The translations under genes were made by a program, and so were the position numbers. The notes beneath the pieces were generated by a model. It did no database searches, was not told the origin of the DNA, and worked only from the letters and a program-made list of their open reading frames with translations. 64,000 nucleotides of DNA from Bradyrhizobium sp. CCBAU 53338 (GTDB taxonomy: Bacteria; Pseudomonadota; Alphaproteobacteria; Rhizobiales; Xanthobacteraceae), in NCBI RefSeq assembly GCF_015291665.1, contig NZ_CP030048.1, forward strand, positions 1,054,001 through 1,118,000, in the 5' to 3' direction. Of this stretch, positions 17,094-25,756 are shown piece by piece (the first letter of the stretch is position 1; every line of letters starts with the position of its first letter).

Positions 17094-17595
17094 CGGCGGA
17101 AAAATCGCCGACGATAGTTTCGTCAAGCTGGCCGTCGACACGCCGCTGCCCGAGAGCGGCGACGTCCTGGTGCCGGCTGAGCGTTTCATCGCCGAGGCGG
17201 ATGCGCTGCTCAAGCGCACCGGCAAGGTCGGCGTGATCTGGCCGAACAACCGCGACATCGACGAGCTCGTGCCCTATCTCGGCAGGATCGCCGCCGTCGC
17301 GCTGGTGTTCCCGACCTTCCGTGACGGCCGCGCCTACAGCCAGGCGCGCCTGCTGCGCGAGCGTTACAATTATCGCGGCGAATTGCGCGCGACCGGCCAG
17401 ATCCTGCGCGATCAGTTCGTGTTCATGCTGCGCGCCGGCTTCGACTCCTTCGAGGTGAAGAAGCAGGCTGACGCAGAAGCCTTCATGCAGACGGCGAAAC
17501 GCTATTCGGTGTTCTATCAGCCGACCGGCGACGGCCGGATCACGGCGCTGCACCGGCGTATGCAGCTGCGTCATTCCGAGGGTGTCGGCACGTGA
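17080..17595 (+). CDS. DUF934 domain-containing protein
   Basis: A 171-residue protein of the DUF934 (oxidoreductase-like) family, a regular member of sulfur assimilation operons. I start at ATG 17080 (MPLVNGGK), which overlaps the cysI end by 14 nt. Its stop overlaps the cysH start as GTGA. It contains FPTFRDGRAYSQARLLRERY, the conserved family core. There is no recognisable cofactor motif. Tight coupling on both sides argues that it works with CysI and CysH. Biochemical role unknown. Confidence 0.87.
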   Translation: MPLVNGGKIADDSFVKLAVDTPLPESGDVLVPAERFIAEADALLKRTGKVGVIWPNNRDIDELVPYLGRIAAVALVFPTFRDGRAYSQARLLRERYNYRGELRATGQILRDQFVFMLRAGFDSFEVKKQADAEAFMQTAKRYSVFYQPTGDGRITALHRRMQLRHSEGVGT

Positions 17596-18317
17596 ACGCG
17601 GTTCTGCCCCAGGTCTCGTCCGTCTCTGCGCTGCCGTCGGCAGCGGAGCTCGATCGTGCGTTGCGCGATGCCTCACCTGCAGAAGTCGTCGCCGCGGCGC
17701 TGAAGGCGGTCGGGCGCGAGAAGCTCGCCCTGGTGTCGTCGTTCGGAACGGAATCGGCAACGCTGCTCAAGGTAATGGCGGATGTCGATCCGGCGATTCC
17801 GGTGATCTTCCTCGACACCGGCTGGCTGTTCGAGGAGACGCTGGCCTATCGCGACACGCTGATCGCGACGCTGGGCCTGGAGGACGTCCGCTCCATCAAG
17901 CCGGCCGAGGAGACGCTGTCGCGCGAGGATCCCGACCGTGAGCTCTGGTTCTCCGATCCCGATGCCTGCTGCCGTATTCGCAAGGTCGAGCCGCTGGCGC
18001 GTGCACTCAAGCCGTTCGATGCCTGGCTCAACGGCCGCAAGCGCTTCCAGGGTAACGCCCGCGCCGACATTCCAGTCGTCGAGGACGACGGTGTGCGGCT
18101 GAAGTTCAATCCCTTCGCCAATGTCTCACGCGAGGAACTCGAGGCTATCTTCGTTGGTGCCAAACTGCCGCGTCATCCCCTTGCCGCATCCGGTTTTCGC
18201 TCGGTTGGGTGTATGCCTTGCACCAGCAGAACGGCCGAGGGCGAGGATGAGCGCGCAGGTCGCTGGCGTGGCCGCGCCAAGACGGAATGCGGCATCCACA
18301 CGATGAAGACCTCCTAG
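17592..18317 (+). CDS. cysH: adenylylsulfate (APS)/PAPS reductase CysH
   Basis: A 241-residue protein reducing adenylyl-sulfate to sulfite with thioredoxin. The PP-loop-like SSFGTES motif is near residue 50. Two cysteine pairs (ACCRIRK and GCMPC) are those that bind the [4Fe-4S] cluster in APS-type reductases. The catalytic KTECGIH tail is present. The cluster cysteines mark it as APS-using (or dual) rather than the PAPS-only enterobacterial kind. It starts at GTG 17592, coupled to DUF934, and is the last gene of the operon. Confidence 0.93.
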   Translation: MNAVLPQVSSVSALPSAAELDRALRDASPAEVVAAALKAVGREKLALVSSFGTESATLLKVMADVDPAIPVIFLDTGWLFEETLAYRDTLIATLGLEDVRSIKPAEETLSREDPDRELWFSDPDACCRIRKVEPLARALKPFDAWLNGRKRFQGNARADIPVVEDDGVRLKFNPFANVSREELEAIFVGAKLPRHPLAASGFRSVGCMPCTSRTAEGEDERAGRWRGRAKTECGIHTMKTS

Positions 18318-18428
18318 CGCAGTCGCGCCAAGCCTTGAGGCCAATATCCCTCGCGACAGGGAACTGAGTACTAGGCGACATGACCGGCTTCCAGCCCCGC
18401 CGCACCGCATGTTTGCCAGTTAAGGCAC

Positions 18429-18508
18429 CGTCATTTCCGGGATGGTCCGAAGGACCAGACCCGGAATCTCGAGATTCCGGGTTCGCGCAAGTGCGCGCCC
18501 CGGAATGA
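18429..18508. repeat. intergenic palindromic repeat (GTCATTTCCGG...CCGGAATGAAA type)
   Basis: Inverted arms with nested smaller hairpins, lying downstream of cysH. Same family as 28818-28855, 40798-40838, 41732-41830 and 60175-60309. Confidence 0.7.
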
Positions 18509-18586
18509 AAGGCACGATTTTCCTCAAAATTCACCTTTCAGCCACGGTTGGTATGCAACAACGGCCCCTCATTTGGGGGCCCCTAC

Positions 18587-19090
18587 ATGCGCGCTGCGGC
18601 CGCGATCCTTCTCACTTTGCTTCTCGTCGGCTGCGCCGGCAATGAAGCGCCGGTCCAGCAGCCGTCGATGTATGCCGACATGTCGGTCCCGGGCGCCAAG
18701 CTCGATGCGCCTGCCGCCGCGATCATGATCTCGCAATACCGCCAGAACAACGGGCTCGGCACCGTCGAGGTCGACCCCGAGTTGATGCGGCTTGCCGAAT
18801 CCCAGTCCAACGCCATGGCCGCTGCCAACAAGATGGACCACGACGTCCGCGCGCCGCTGGGCAAACGCCTGGCCGCCGGCGGCTATCCCGCGACCGTGGC
18901 GGTCGAGAACATCTCGGCCGGCTATCATACGCTGGCGGAAGCGTTTTCCGGCTGGCGCGACTCGCCTCCGCACCGCGCCAACATGCTCAAGAGCGGTGTC
19001 ACAAAATTGGGCATAGCGGCGAGCTATGCTCCGGGCACCAAGTACAAGGTGTTCTGGACCATGATTCTGGCGTCGACCGACCCCCGATAA
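18587..19090 (+). CDS. CAP (SCP/PR-1) domain lipoprotein
   Basis: A 167-residue protein starting at ATG 18587. The signal peptide ends in the lipobox LLVGC, so it is predicted to be a lipoprotein. The rest is a CAP/SCP domain: N-terminal helix with NNGLGTVEVD, and the segment ENISAGYHTLAEAFSGWRDS followed by PHRANML, carrying conserved His/Glu positions. CAP proteins of bacteria are secreted or envelope-attached and mostly of unknown role. The longer frame to 18548 would place the lipobox too deep. Confidence 0.85.
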   Translation: MRAAAAILLTLLLVGCAGNEAPVQQPSMYADMSVPGAKLDAPAAAIMISQYRQNNGLGTVEVDPELMRLAESQSNAMAAANKMDHDVRAPLGKRLAAGGYPATVAVENISAGYHTLAEAFSGWRDSPPHRANMLKSGVTKLGIAASYAPGTKYKVFWTMILASTDPR

Positions 19091-19179
19091 GCCAGACTTG
19101 ATCCCGGGATGCATTGACGCCGCGGCAGACTGTCGCCACGGTGGCTCGCCTTTTGCGATTATTTGTTGATGTCCCCCGC

Positions 19180-20364
19180 ATGACCGATCACAGCCCGGAA
19201 GTCGCAACAGTCCCCGCGAAGGCGCAGCGCGTCCTGGTTCTCCAGGGCGGTGGTGCGCTCGGCTCGTACCAGGCGGGCGCTTACCAGGCGCTGTGCCATT
19301 TCGACTTCGAGCCGGAATGGGTTGCCGGTATCTCGATCGGCGCGGTCAATGCCGCCATCATCGCCGGCAATGAGGGCCCGACCCGCGTCAAGCGGCTCAA
19401 GGAATTCTGGGAGATGGTGTCCGCTCCGGTGCCGTGGAAACCGATCGGCAAGAGCGATCACAGCCGCGAGCTGTTCAATTCCACCAGCGCCGCGCTGATC
19501 GCGACCTTCGGCGTGCCCGGCTTCTTCACGCCGCGCCTCCCGCCCGCGCCGCTCTGGCCGCCGGGCAGCCCGCAAGCAGAGAGCTATTACGACACGGCGC
19601 CGCTGAAGAAGACGCTGGAGCGGCTCGTCGACTTCGATCGTATCAACGACCTCAAGACCCGCCTGTCGGTCGGCGCCGTCGGTGTGACCTCCGGCAATTT
19701 CAAGTATTTCGACAATTACGAGTTCAAGAAACTCGGCAAGAAAATCGGCCCCGAGCACGTCATGGCTTCCGGCGCACTGCCGCCGGGTTTCCCGTCGGTC
19801 GTGATCGACGGCGAACATTACTGGGACGGTGGCATCGCCTCCAACACGCCGCTCGACTTCGTGCTCGATGCCGAAACCGATCGCGACATGCTGATCTTCC
19901 AGGTCGATCTGTTCAGCGCGCGCGGCGATCTGCCAAACTCGCTGCTCGAGGCCACCGAGCGCGAGAAGGACATCCGCTTCTCCAGCCGCACGCGGATGAA
20001 CACCGACAAGAACAAGCAGCTGCACAACGCCCGCAGGGCCGTGCGCGACCTGATCGGCAAGCTGCCTGACTATCTGAAGAACGACCCGTCGGTCGAATTC
20101 CTCGCAAAGGTATCGCGCGAAAGCACCGTTACCGTGGTGCACTTGATCTATCGCAGCAAGAACTACGAATCCTCGTCCAAGGACTATGACTTCTCGCATG
20201 TCGCCATGGTCGAGCATTGGGAAAGCGGCGTGCGCGACGTGCATCTGTCGATGCGTCACAAGGATTGGCTCGAGAAGCCGCAGTCCGGCGAGACCATGGT
20301 GACCTACGATCTCACGGGGGACGTCACCGCGCCCCCGCCAAAAAGGAGCGAACAAGATGGGTAG
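19180..20364 (+). CDS. patatin-like phospholipase with DUF3734
   Basis: A 394-residue predicted serine lipase. It has the oxyanion-hole motif GGGALGSYQAGAY, nucleophile elbow GISIG and catalytic DGG (YWDGGIASNTPL), so the Ser-Asp dyad is intact. The C-terminal part is DUF3734. No signal peptide is visible, so it is likely cytoplasmic. It overlaps the next gene, 3-hydroxybutyrate dehydrogenase, by 8 nt. That suggests a joint role in polyhydroxybutyrate or lipid turnover, though esterase activity on the polymer is inference. The start at 19180 lacks a clear ribosome-binding site. Confidence 0.86.
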   Translation: MTDHSPEVATVPAKAQRVLVLQGGGALGSYQAGAYQALCHFDFEPEWVAGISIGAVNAAIIAGNEGPTRVKRLKEFWEMVSAPVPWKPIGKSDHSRELFNSTSAALIATFGVPGFFTPRLPPAPLWPPGSPQAESYYDTAPLKKTLERLVDFDRINDLKTRLSVGAVGVTSGNFKYFDNYEFKKLGKKIGPEHVMASGALPPGFPSVVIDGEHYWDGGIASNTPLDFVLDAETDRDMLIFQVDLFSARGDLPNSLLEATEREKDIRFSSRTRMNTDKNKQLHNARRAVRDLIGKLPDYLKNDPSVEFLAKVSRESTVTVVHLIYRSKNYESSSKDYDFSHVAMVEHWESGVRDVHLSMRHKDWLEKPQSGETMVTYDLTGDVTAPPPKRSEQDG

Positions 20365-21145
20365 TCTATCAGGCAAGAACGCCGTCGTAACCGGCTCGAC
20401 CAGCGGCATCGGCCTTGCTTATGCGCGCGCCTTTGCCGCCGCGGGCGCCAATGTCGTCATCAACGGTTTCGGTTCACCCGAGGACATCGAGAAGGAGCGC
20501 ACGAAGATCGAGTCCGATTTCGGCGTGAAGGCGGTTTACTCGCCCGCCGACATGACCAAGCCGGCCGAGATCGCCGGGATGATCGCGCTCGGCGAGAAGT
20601 CGTTCGGCTCGGTCGACATCCTGGTCAACAATGCCGGCATCCAGTTCGTCTCGCCGATCGAGGAATTCCCGCCGGAAAAGTGGGACCAGATCATCGCGAT
20701 CAACTTGTCCTCGGCCTTCCACGCCATTCGCGCCGCTGTCCCCGGCATGAAGAAGAAGGGCTGGGGCCGCATCATCAACACCGCCTCGGCGCACTCGTTG
20801 GTCGCCTCCCCGTTCAAGTCGGCCTACGTGTCGGCCAAGCACGGCATCGCCGGCCTGACCAAGACCGTCGCGCTGGAAGTTGCGACCAGCAAGATTACCT
20901 GCAACTGCATCAGCCCCGGCTATGTCTGGACGCCGCTGGTCGAGAAGCAGATCCCCGATACGATGAAGGCACGTAACCTCACGCGCGAGCAGGTCATCAA
21001 CGACGTGCTGCTCGACGCGCAGCCGACCAAGGAGTTCGTGACCTCGGAGCAGGTCGCAGCGCTCGCGCTGTTCCTGTGCAGCGACGATGCTGCGCAGATC
21101 ACCGGCACCAACCTGTCGATCGACGGCGGCTGGACCGCGGAGTAA
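20357..21145 (+). CDS. bdhA: D-3-hydroxybutyrate dehydrogenase (SDR family)
   Basis: A 262-residue short-chain dehydrogenase. Rossmann motif TGSTSGIG, NNAG, catalytic Ser (TASAHS) and YVSAK (Tyr/Lys) are all present. The stretches ISPGYVWTPLVEKQIP and QPTKEFVTSEQV are distinctive of BdhA. It interconverts 3-hydroxybutyrate and acetoacetate with NAD in the PHB cycle. Start ATG 20357 follows AGGAG within the end of the patatin gene. Confidence 0.92.
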   Translation: MGSLSGKNAVVTGSTSGIGLAYARAFAAAGANVVINGFGSPEDIEKERTKIESDFGVKAVYSPADMTKPAEIAGMIALGEKSFGSVDILVNNAGIQFVSPIEEFPPEKWDQIIAINLSSAFHAIRAAVPGMKKKGWGRIINTASAHSLVASPFKSAYVSAKHGIAGLTKTVALEVATSKITCNCISPGYVWTPLVEKQIPDTMKARNLTREQVINDVLLDAQPTKEFVTSEQVAALALFLCSDDAAQITGTNLSIDGGWTAE

Positions 21146-21168
21146 CGGCGCCGACTTATTTGGCTGCT

Positions 21169-21260
21169 GTCATGCCCCGCGAAAGCGGGGCATCCAGTGC
21201 GCCGAGGCCTTTCGGCTCAACTGTCTCCGAACACTGGATCGCCCGCTTTCGCAGGCGATG
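21169..21260. repeat. intergenic palindromic repeat (GTCATGCCCCGCGAAAGCGGGGCAT type)
   Basis: A hairpin CATGCCCCGC-GAAA-GCGGGGCATC plus a second inverted pair (CCAGTGC / GAACACTGG), then CGCTTTCGCAGGCGATG. It sits in the gap between convergent bdhA and the TauE gene, and is related in style to 7654-7679 and 23793-23820. Confidence 0.6.
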
Positions 21261-21289
21261 CCACCGAAACCGAGGTGGCAGCTTGCCGT

Positions 21290-22114
21290 TCAATGGCTCC
21301 AGGCCAGCGCCGTCACGATCGCGGATTGCAGGTTGAGCTCCGCGAACATGATCTTGCTGGCGACCACGACCAGAACGCTGGCGAGCGCCACGCGCAGCAC
21401 CGTTTCCGGCACGCGCGTCGCGCTGTAGCTGCCGATGATGATGCCGGGCAGCGAGCCCAGCAGCAGCACGCCCATCAGGCCCCAGTCGACCGAGCCGAGC
21501 ATCCAGTGGCCGATGCCGGCCACCAGCGTCAGCGGCACGGCGTGCGCGATGTCGGAGCCGACGATGGTTGCCATCGGCAGGCGCGGGTAGAGCAGCAGCA
21601 GCACGGTCACGCCGACCGCGCCGGCGCCGACCGACGAAATCGAGACCAGCACGCCGAGGACAATTCCGGTCACGACGGTCGCAACCACCGTGGTGCGCTC
21701 GCTGACCTGCTTCATGCGGCGGCGATAGCGCTCCATGATCGACTTGCGGAAGATCAGCGAGGTCGCGGTCAGGAGCAGCGCAAAGCACAGCACCAGATTG
21801 ACCAGATCGCGCTCGGTATCGCCCCGGAGATCGAGCTTCCACAACACCAGCAGCGTCAGCGCGCTTGCCGGAATGCTGCCGCAGGCCAGCCGCAGCACCG
21901 CGGGCCAGTGCACGCTCCGCGACCAGCCATGCACCACGCTGCCGCCGGTCTTGGTGGCGGCGGCATAGAGCAGGTCGGTGCCGACGGCGGTGGTCGGATG
22001 GATGCCGAACAGCAGGATCAGGAGCGGCGTCATCAACGAGCCGCCTCCCACGCCGGTCAACCCGACAAGCAGGCCGACGGCAAATCCCGAGGCGACGTAG
22101 AGTGGATCAATCAT
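21290..22114 (-). CDS. sulfite exporter TauE/SafE family membrane protein
   Basis: A 274-residue protein with about eight transmembrane helices. The family-typical N-terminal GFAVGLLVGLTGVGGGSLMTP glycine-rich helix is followed by a second GVLVSISSVGAGAVG repeat in the middle. Members export sulfite, sulfoacetate or other organosulfur compounds. It is only about 3 kb from the cys operons but separate from them, so a link to sulfur overflow is plausible, not shown. A 195-nt gene-free interval lies upstream. Confidence 0.87.
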   Translation of the reverse strand: MIDPLYVASGFAVGLLVGLTGVGGGSLMTPLLILLFGIHPTTAVGTDLLYAAATKTGGSVVHGWSRSVHWPAVLRLACGSIPASALTLLVLWKLDLRGDTERDLVNLVLCFALLLTATSLIFRKSIMERYRRRMKQVSERTTVVATVVTGIVLGVLVSISSVGAGAVGVTVLLLLYPRLPMATIVGSDIAHAVPLTLVAGIGHWMLGSVDWGLMGVLLLGSLPGIIIGSYSATRVPETVLRVALASVLVVVASKIMFAELNLQSAIVTALAWSH

Positions 22115-22309
22115 GTCAGGGGGAATCTAGGTTCATCTCGTCAGTTGGGCAATATGACGTAGAATAAACTTTCCCCGGAGTGCAACAGTTTGGCCGAAAT
22201 AAGAAAATCGTACTACGGTGCGGGGAACGAGAGGTGTTTCGCCTTGTTCTCGGGCTGATCGCGAAACAGTCCTCCCCCGCGTGGGCGACCAAGGACAGAT
22301 GCGTCGGAC

Positions 22310-23668
22310 CTATTTACCAAACGCCAGCACGTGCAGACCTAGCCGCTGCCGCACGATCCAGAACAGCAGTACGGTCTCGAAGGTCAGCGAGAGCGAGGTC
22401 GCGGCCGCAGCGCCGTGCCCGCCGAAGTGCGGCACCAGCGCGATGCAAAGCACGACGTTCATGACGAATGCGAGCGCGTATGCGAGGGCGCAGATCTTCT
22501 GCTGGCCGAGCATGTTGAGGAGCCGCTCGACCGGACCGATCGCGGCGCGCACAACGAGACCGATTGCAGCGACGAACATGATGTCGTAGCCGATCACGAA
22601 TTGTGGTCCGAACAGCCAGAGCAGCGGCTTGCCGAGCGCGAGCAGCACGGCGGTCGCGGCGAGCGAGGGCCAGAACGTCCAGACGATGGCATGCGCGACG
22701 TAGGCCGAAAGCCGCGCCTTGTCGCCGCTGGCGTTGTATTCGGCGAAACGATGCGCCGTCGTCGCCGACATCGCGTAGTGGATGAAGGACACCAGTGCCA
22801 GTGTCTTCACAACGGCGAAGTAGACGCCGACCTCGTCGGAGGGACGGAATTGCTGAAGCACCAGCACGTCGGTGTAGGACAGCAGCAGATAGAAACTCTC
22901 GACCAGCAGGATCGGCAGCGAGACCGCGAGCCAGCCGCCGATGTCGTAAGCCTTGGGGCCGGGCGCGATGTGATCGGCGAGCCTGCGGTTCAGCACCACC
23001 ATCTGCCCGGTCATTGCGATCCACACGGCACCGGCGCTTGCGACCATCGCGGCGACCGCGCCGAGATGATAGCCGAGCAGGAAGGCGGAAGCCGTGATGC
23101 CGATGATCAGGGTCTGGCGGATGATGAATTGCGGCATCAGGCCGAGTTGCATCCAGTCATGCGAGCGCGCGATGCCGTCCTGGGTGTTGGCGACGACGAA
23201 GGCGGGCAGGGTCATGCAACCGATATAGAGCGGCAGCTCTTCGGCCGGATCGATCCACGGCGACAGCAGCTTGACGATGCCGGCAAGCGCGAGTGAGACC
23301 AGCATGGAGACAGCAAGGACCAGCCAGCGGCTGCCGGAGAGGAAGCCGCGCAGCAACGCATGGTCACCGCTGGCGCGATACTCCGGAATGATCTTCTGCG
23401 CGGAGGCCGAGATGCCGAAATCCATCATGCTGCCGAGCAGCAGCACCCAGGTCCAGACGTAGACATAGATGCCGTAGTCGGACGTGCCCATCCAGCGGGC
23501 CAGCAACACCTGTGAAAAATAGGCGAGGCCCGCGCTGATGACGCGGATGATGAAGATGGTGCCGGCCAGCCGCCGTGTCAGCGACGCCTCGCTCGAGCCG
23601 CCCGTCAGCTTCGCACGCAGCCGTGCGATCAGCCCTGCCGGTCCGGTCGTTGCGGGTTCTGCATCCAT
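22310..23668 (-). CDS. oligosaccharide flippase family protein (Wzx-like)
   Basis: A 452-residue integral membrane protein with about 12-14 hydrophobic helices in the polysaccharide-synthesis/MATE-like flippase fold. It translocates lipid-linked sugar units across the inner membrane in family members. The cytoplasmic N-terminus precedes LAGTIFIIRVISAGLAYFSQ. No glycosyltransferase gene is adjacent, so it is an orphan and its substrate is unknown. Start is uncertain: ATG 23668 is used here, and the frame remains open to an ATG at 23746 without a clear ribosome-binding site. Confidence 0.82.
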   Translation of the reverse strand: MDAEPATTGPAGLIARLRAKLTGGSSEASLTRRLAGTIFIIRVISAGLAYFSQVLLARWMGTSDYGIYVYVWTWVLLLGSMMDFGISASAQKIIPEYRASGDHALLRGFLSGSRWLVLAVSMLVSLALAGIVKLLSPWIDPAEELPLYIGCMTLPAFVVANTQDGIARSHDWMQLGLMPQFIIRQTLIIGITASAFLLGYHLGAVAAMVASAGAVWIAMTGQMVVLNRRLADHIAPGPKAYDIGGWLAVSLPILLVESFYLLLSYTDVLVLQQFRPSDEVGVYFAVVKTLALVSFIHYAMSATTAHRFAEYNASGDKARLSAYVAHAIVWTFWPSLAATAVLLALGKPLLWLFGPQFVIGYDIMFVAAIGLVVRAAIGPVERLLNMLGQQKICALAYALAFVMNVVLCIALVPHFGGHGAAAATSLSLTFETVLLFWIVRQRLGLHVLAFGK

Positions 23669-23792
23669 CACGGCCAAGTCGGGATCCCCACGCGTCCCGC
23701 ATGTTGCGGCGGGCTTGTTGCGGCACGCTTGGGGCTTAGCAACCATTCGTTAAGATTCGGTTGGGTGGGGCGCTATTGCCTCATCCTCACCT

Positions 23793-23934
23793 GTCGTCCC
23801 CGCGAAGGCGGGGACCCATACCCCCAGGGAGAAGTTGTCGCGCGCAGCCGGTAACTCCGAATCTTCGCCAATCCACTCCCTGGTCATGGATCCCGGATCG
23901 ACGCTCCGCTTCGCTACGCTTGTCCGGGATGACT
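23793..23934. repeat. two adjacent palindromic repeat units
   Basis: A CGTCCCCGCGAAGGCGGGGAC hairpin at the left, and at the right a TCCCGGAT...TTGTCCGGGATGAC inverted pair. They fill the roughly 320-nt gap between the flippase start and the DsbD-like gene. No gene seen in it. Confidence 0.6.
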
Positions 23935-23987
23935 GCTGAACTTGCCGTGCCAGCAGGGCAACTCACTCGCGTTGTCCAAGACAACGC

Positions 23988-24827
23988 TCACTCCAGATTC
24001 GTATTGAACTCGTACGATTTCTCCGGCCCGACCAGCGTGAATTTCAGCGCTGCGCCGTCGGGCTTGGCACCCGGCGGCAATCCGTCGAGTTCGAAGGAAA
24101 ATCGCTTCACGCCGGGCGGGCTGTGCTCGACCGGATCTGGAATCGGCAGCGACCATTCGGGCGTCGGCCCCTCCACGAACAGATTGACCTTGCTGTTCTC
24201 GGGGGCGACGACGTCGACCACCACGTTCTTGGGCCCGTCGCGCTTGATGTCGCGGATGGTCAGCGGATTGGGATCGCCGACATTTGCGGGCTTCGGCACC
24301 GTGTCCAGCGCCGAGCGCAAATTGGCGTCTTCGGTGGAGGCGACGTTGTTGAAGCCGAGCTCGATATTGGCCTCGACGGGGATGCAGAGCTTTTCGCAGA
24401 CGGCGTAGTTGATCTCGGCGCGCAGCGTCACCGGCTTGTCGGCGGCCTTGGCGACGATGCGCAAGGGCAGCACGATCTGGTCGTGATAGCCGATCGAATG
24501 GCCGCCAGCGCCGTCGTCGAATTTCAGCGGCGCCGGCCACATCACGGTCACCGCCTCGACATTGTCCGACCTGGAGAAGTCGAACCGCGGCGGAACGCCC
24601 GAGTCGCCCGGCATGCGCCAATAGGTCTTCCAGCCGGGCTGGAGCTGGAACGCGATACCGCCGAGTAGCACCGCGCCGCTGCGCGATCCCGCGAGCAGCC
24701 GTACCGCGGAATGGCCGTCGCGCTGCCATTGTGACGCGTCGTCGGCATGGGCGCCCATCGCCAGCGACGACGCAAGCAAGGTTGTCGCGACGCCAATCGC
24801 CGCACGCAGGGGAACTCTTGTCAGCAT
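23988..24827 (-). CDS. stand-alone DsbD N-terminal (alpha) domain protein
   Basis: A 279-residue periplasmic protein. A signal peptide of about 28 residues (ending AMGAHA) is followed by a DsbD-alpha-like immunoglobulin fold domain with the cysteine pair in NYAVCEKLCIPVEA. In full-length DsbD this domain passes electrons from the membrane domain to periplasmic thiol proteins. Here the membrane and thioredoxin domains are absent and not encoded nearby. A separate CcdA-type partner elsewhere is the likely electron source (inference). GWKTYWRMPGDSG is a family-typical early motif. Confidence 0.85.
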   Translation of the reverse strand: MLTRVPLRAAIGVATTLLASSLAMGAHADDASQWQRDGHSAVRLLAGSRSGAVLLGGIAFQLQPGWKTYWRMPGDSGVPPRFDFSRSDNVEAVTVMWPAPLKFDDGAGGHSIGYHDQIVLPLRIVAKAADKPVTLRAEINYAVCEKLCIPVEANIELGFNNVASTEDANLRSALDTVPKPANVGDPNPLTIRDIKRDGPKNVVVDVVAPENSKVNLFVEGPTPEWSLPIPDPVEHSPPGVKRFSFELDGLPPGAKPDGAALKFTLVGPEKSYEFNTNLE

Positions 24828-24969
24828 GGCACGTCTTTACAGGGTCGCATCTCGGCAAACCATTGAATTGCTTGTGATGGATGCACTCGAATCAAGTCTC
24901 GGCAAGCCTTGATTTGACAGCGGACCGGCCCGACATCAGGATAGGAATTGAAACCGGAGTGCTTTACCG

Positions 24970-25614
24970 ATGGCTCCCACAGGCAAACGGACGGGCGAAA
25001 GCACCCGCGGCGCAGGCCCTGCGCTCCCCAGTTCGGCCGGTTATCTCGACGGCCGGCTCCTGATCGCGATGCCTGTCATGGGCGACTCCCGCTTCGAGCG
25101 CTCGGTGATCTATCTCTGCGCCCACTCCGCCGAGGGCGCGATGGGCATCATCGTCAATCACCCGGCTGGCAGCATCGATTTCCCGGAGCTCCTCGAGCAG
25201 CTCGGCATCATCAAGAAGGGCGAGCACATCAAGCTGCCGCAAAATGCCGAAAGCATGAAAGTGCTGGCCGGCGGCCCGGTCGATACCGGCCGCGGCTTCG
25301 TGCTGCATTCCAGCGATTTCTACATCGAGCACGCGACGCTGCGGATCGACGACGGCGTCTGCCTCACCGCGACCGTCGACATCCTGCGCGCGATCGCCAA
25401 CGGCTCCGGCCCCAAGCACGCCATTCTTGCTCTCGGCTATGCCGGCTGGGCGCCCGGCCAGCTCGAAACCGAAATCCAGAGCAATGGCTGGCTGCATTGC
25501 GATGCGGACGCGGATCTGATCTTCGGCGACGACGTCGACGAGAAATACGGTCGCGCGCTGCGCAAGATCGGCATCGATCCCGGCATGCTGTCGAACGAGG
25601 CCGGGCACGCGTAA
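24970..25614 (+). CDS. YqgE/AlgH family protein
   Basis: A 214-residue cytoplasmic protein of the UPF0301 (YqgE/AlgH) family. Conserved pieces visible: [46 protein letters not shown] and [13 protein letters not shown]. The N-terminal 25 residues are poorly conserved, low-complexity and possibly not translated, but no better start is obvious. Biochemical function is not established. It is monocistronic here. Confidence 0.9.
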   Translation: MAPTGKRTGESTRGAGPALPSSAGYLDGRLLIAMPVMGDSRFERSVIYLCAHSAEGAMGIIVNHPAGSIDFPELLEQLGIIKKGEHIKLPQNAESMKVLAGGPVDTGRGFVLHSSDFYIEHATLRIDDGVCLTATVDILRAIANGSGPKHAILALGYAGWAPGQLETEIQSNGWLHCDADADLIFGDDVDEKYGRALRKIGIDPGMLSNEAGHA

Positions 25615-25646
25615 GCTTGGTGTCGCAGCCGTCGCAACATCCTCAA

Positions 25647-25735
25647 CTGTCGTCCCGGACAAGCGCAGCCTCTGGCAACGCGTAGCGTCGTCCAGAACGG
25701 CGCGCGCCTAAGGGCGCGCTTGTCCGGGACGACAG
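25647..25735. repeat. intergenic palindromic repeat (CGTCCCGGACAAGCG...CGCTTGTCCGGGACGACAG)
   Basis: Long inverted arms at the two ends with shorter inverted pieces inside, between convergent yqgE and the dioxygenase gene. Related arms occur at 23885-23934 and 62665-62773. Confidence 0.72.
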
Positions 25736-25756
25736 CGGTGTGTGACGCGCCTCTCG

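Noticed and set aside
13676..18317. Riboswitch (SAM or cobalamin type) before the cysG operon
   Set aside because: The leader is too short and AT-rich, with no conserved multi-stem core visible.
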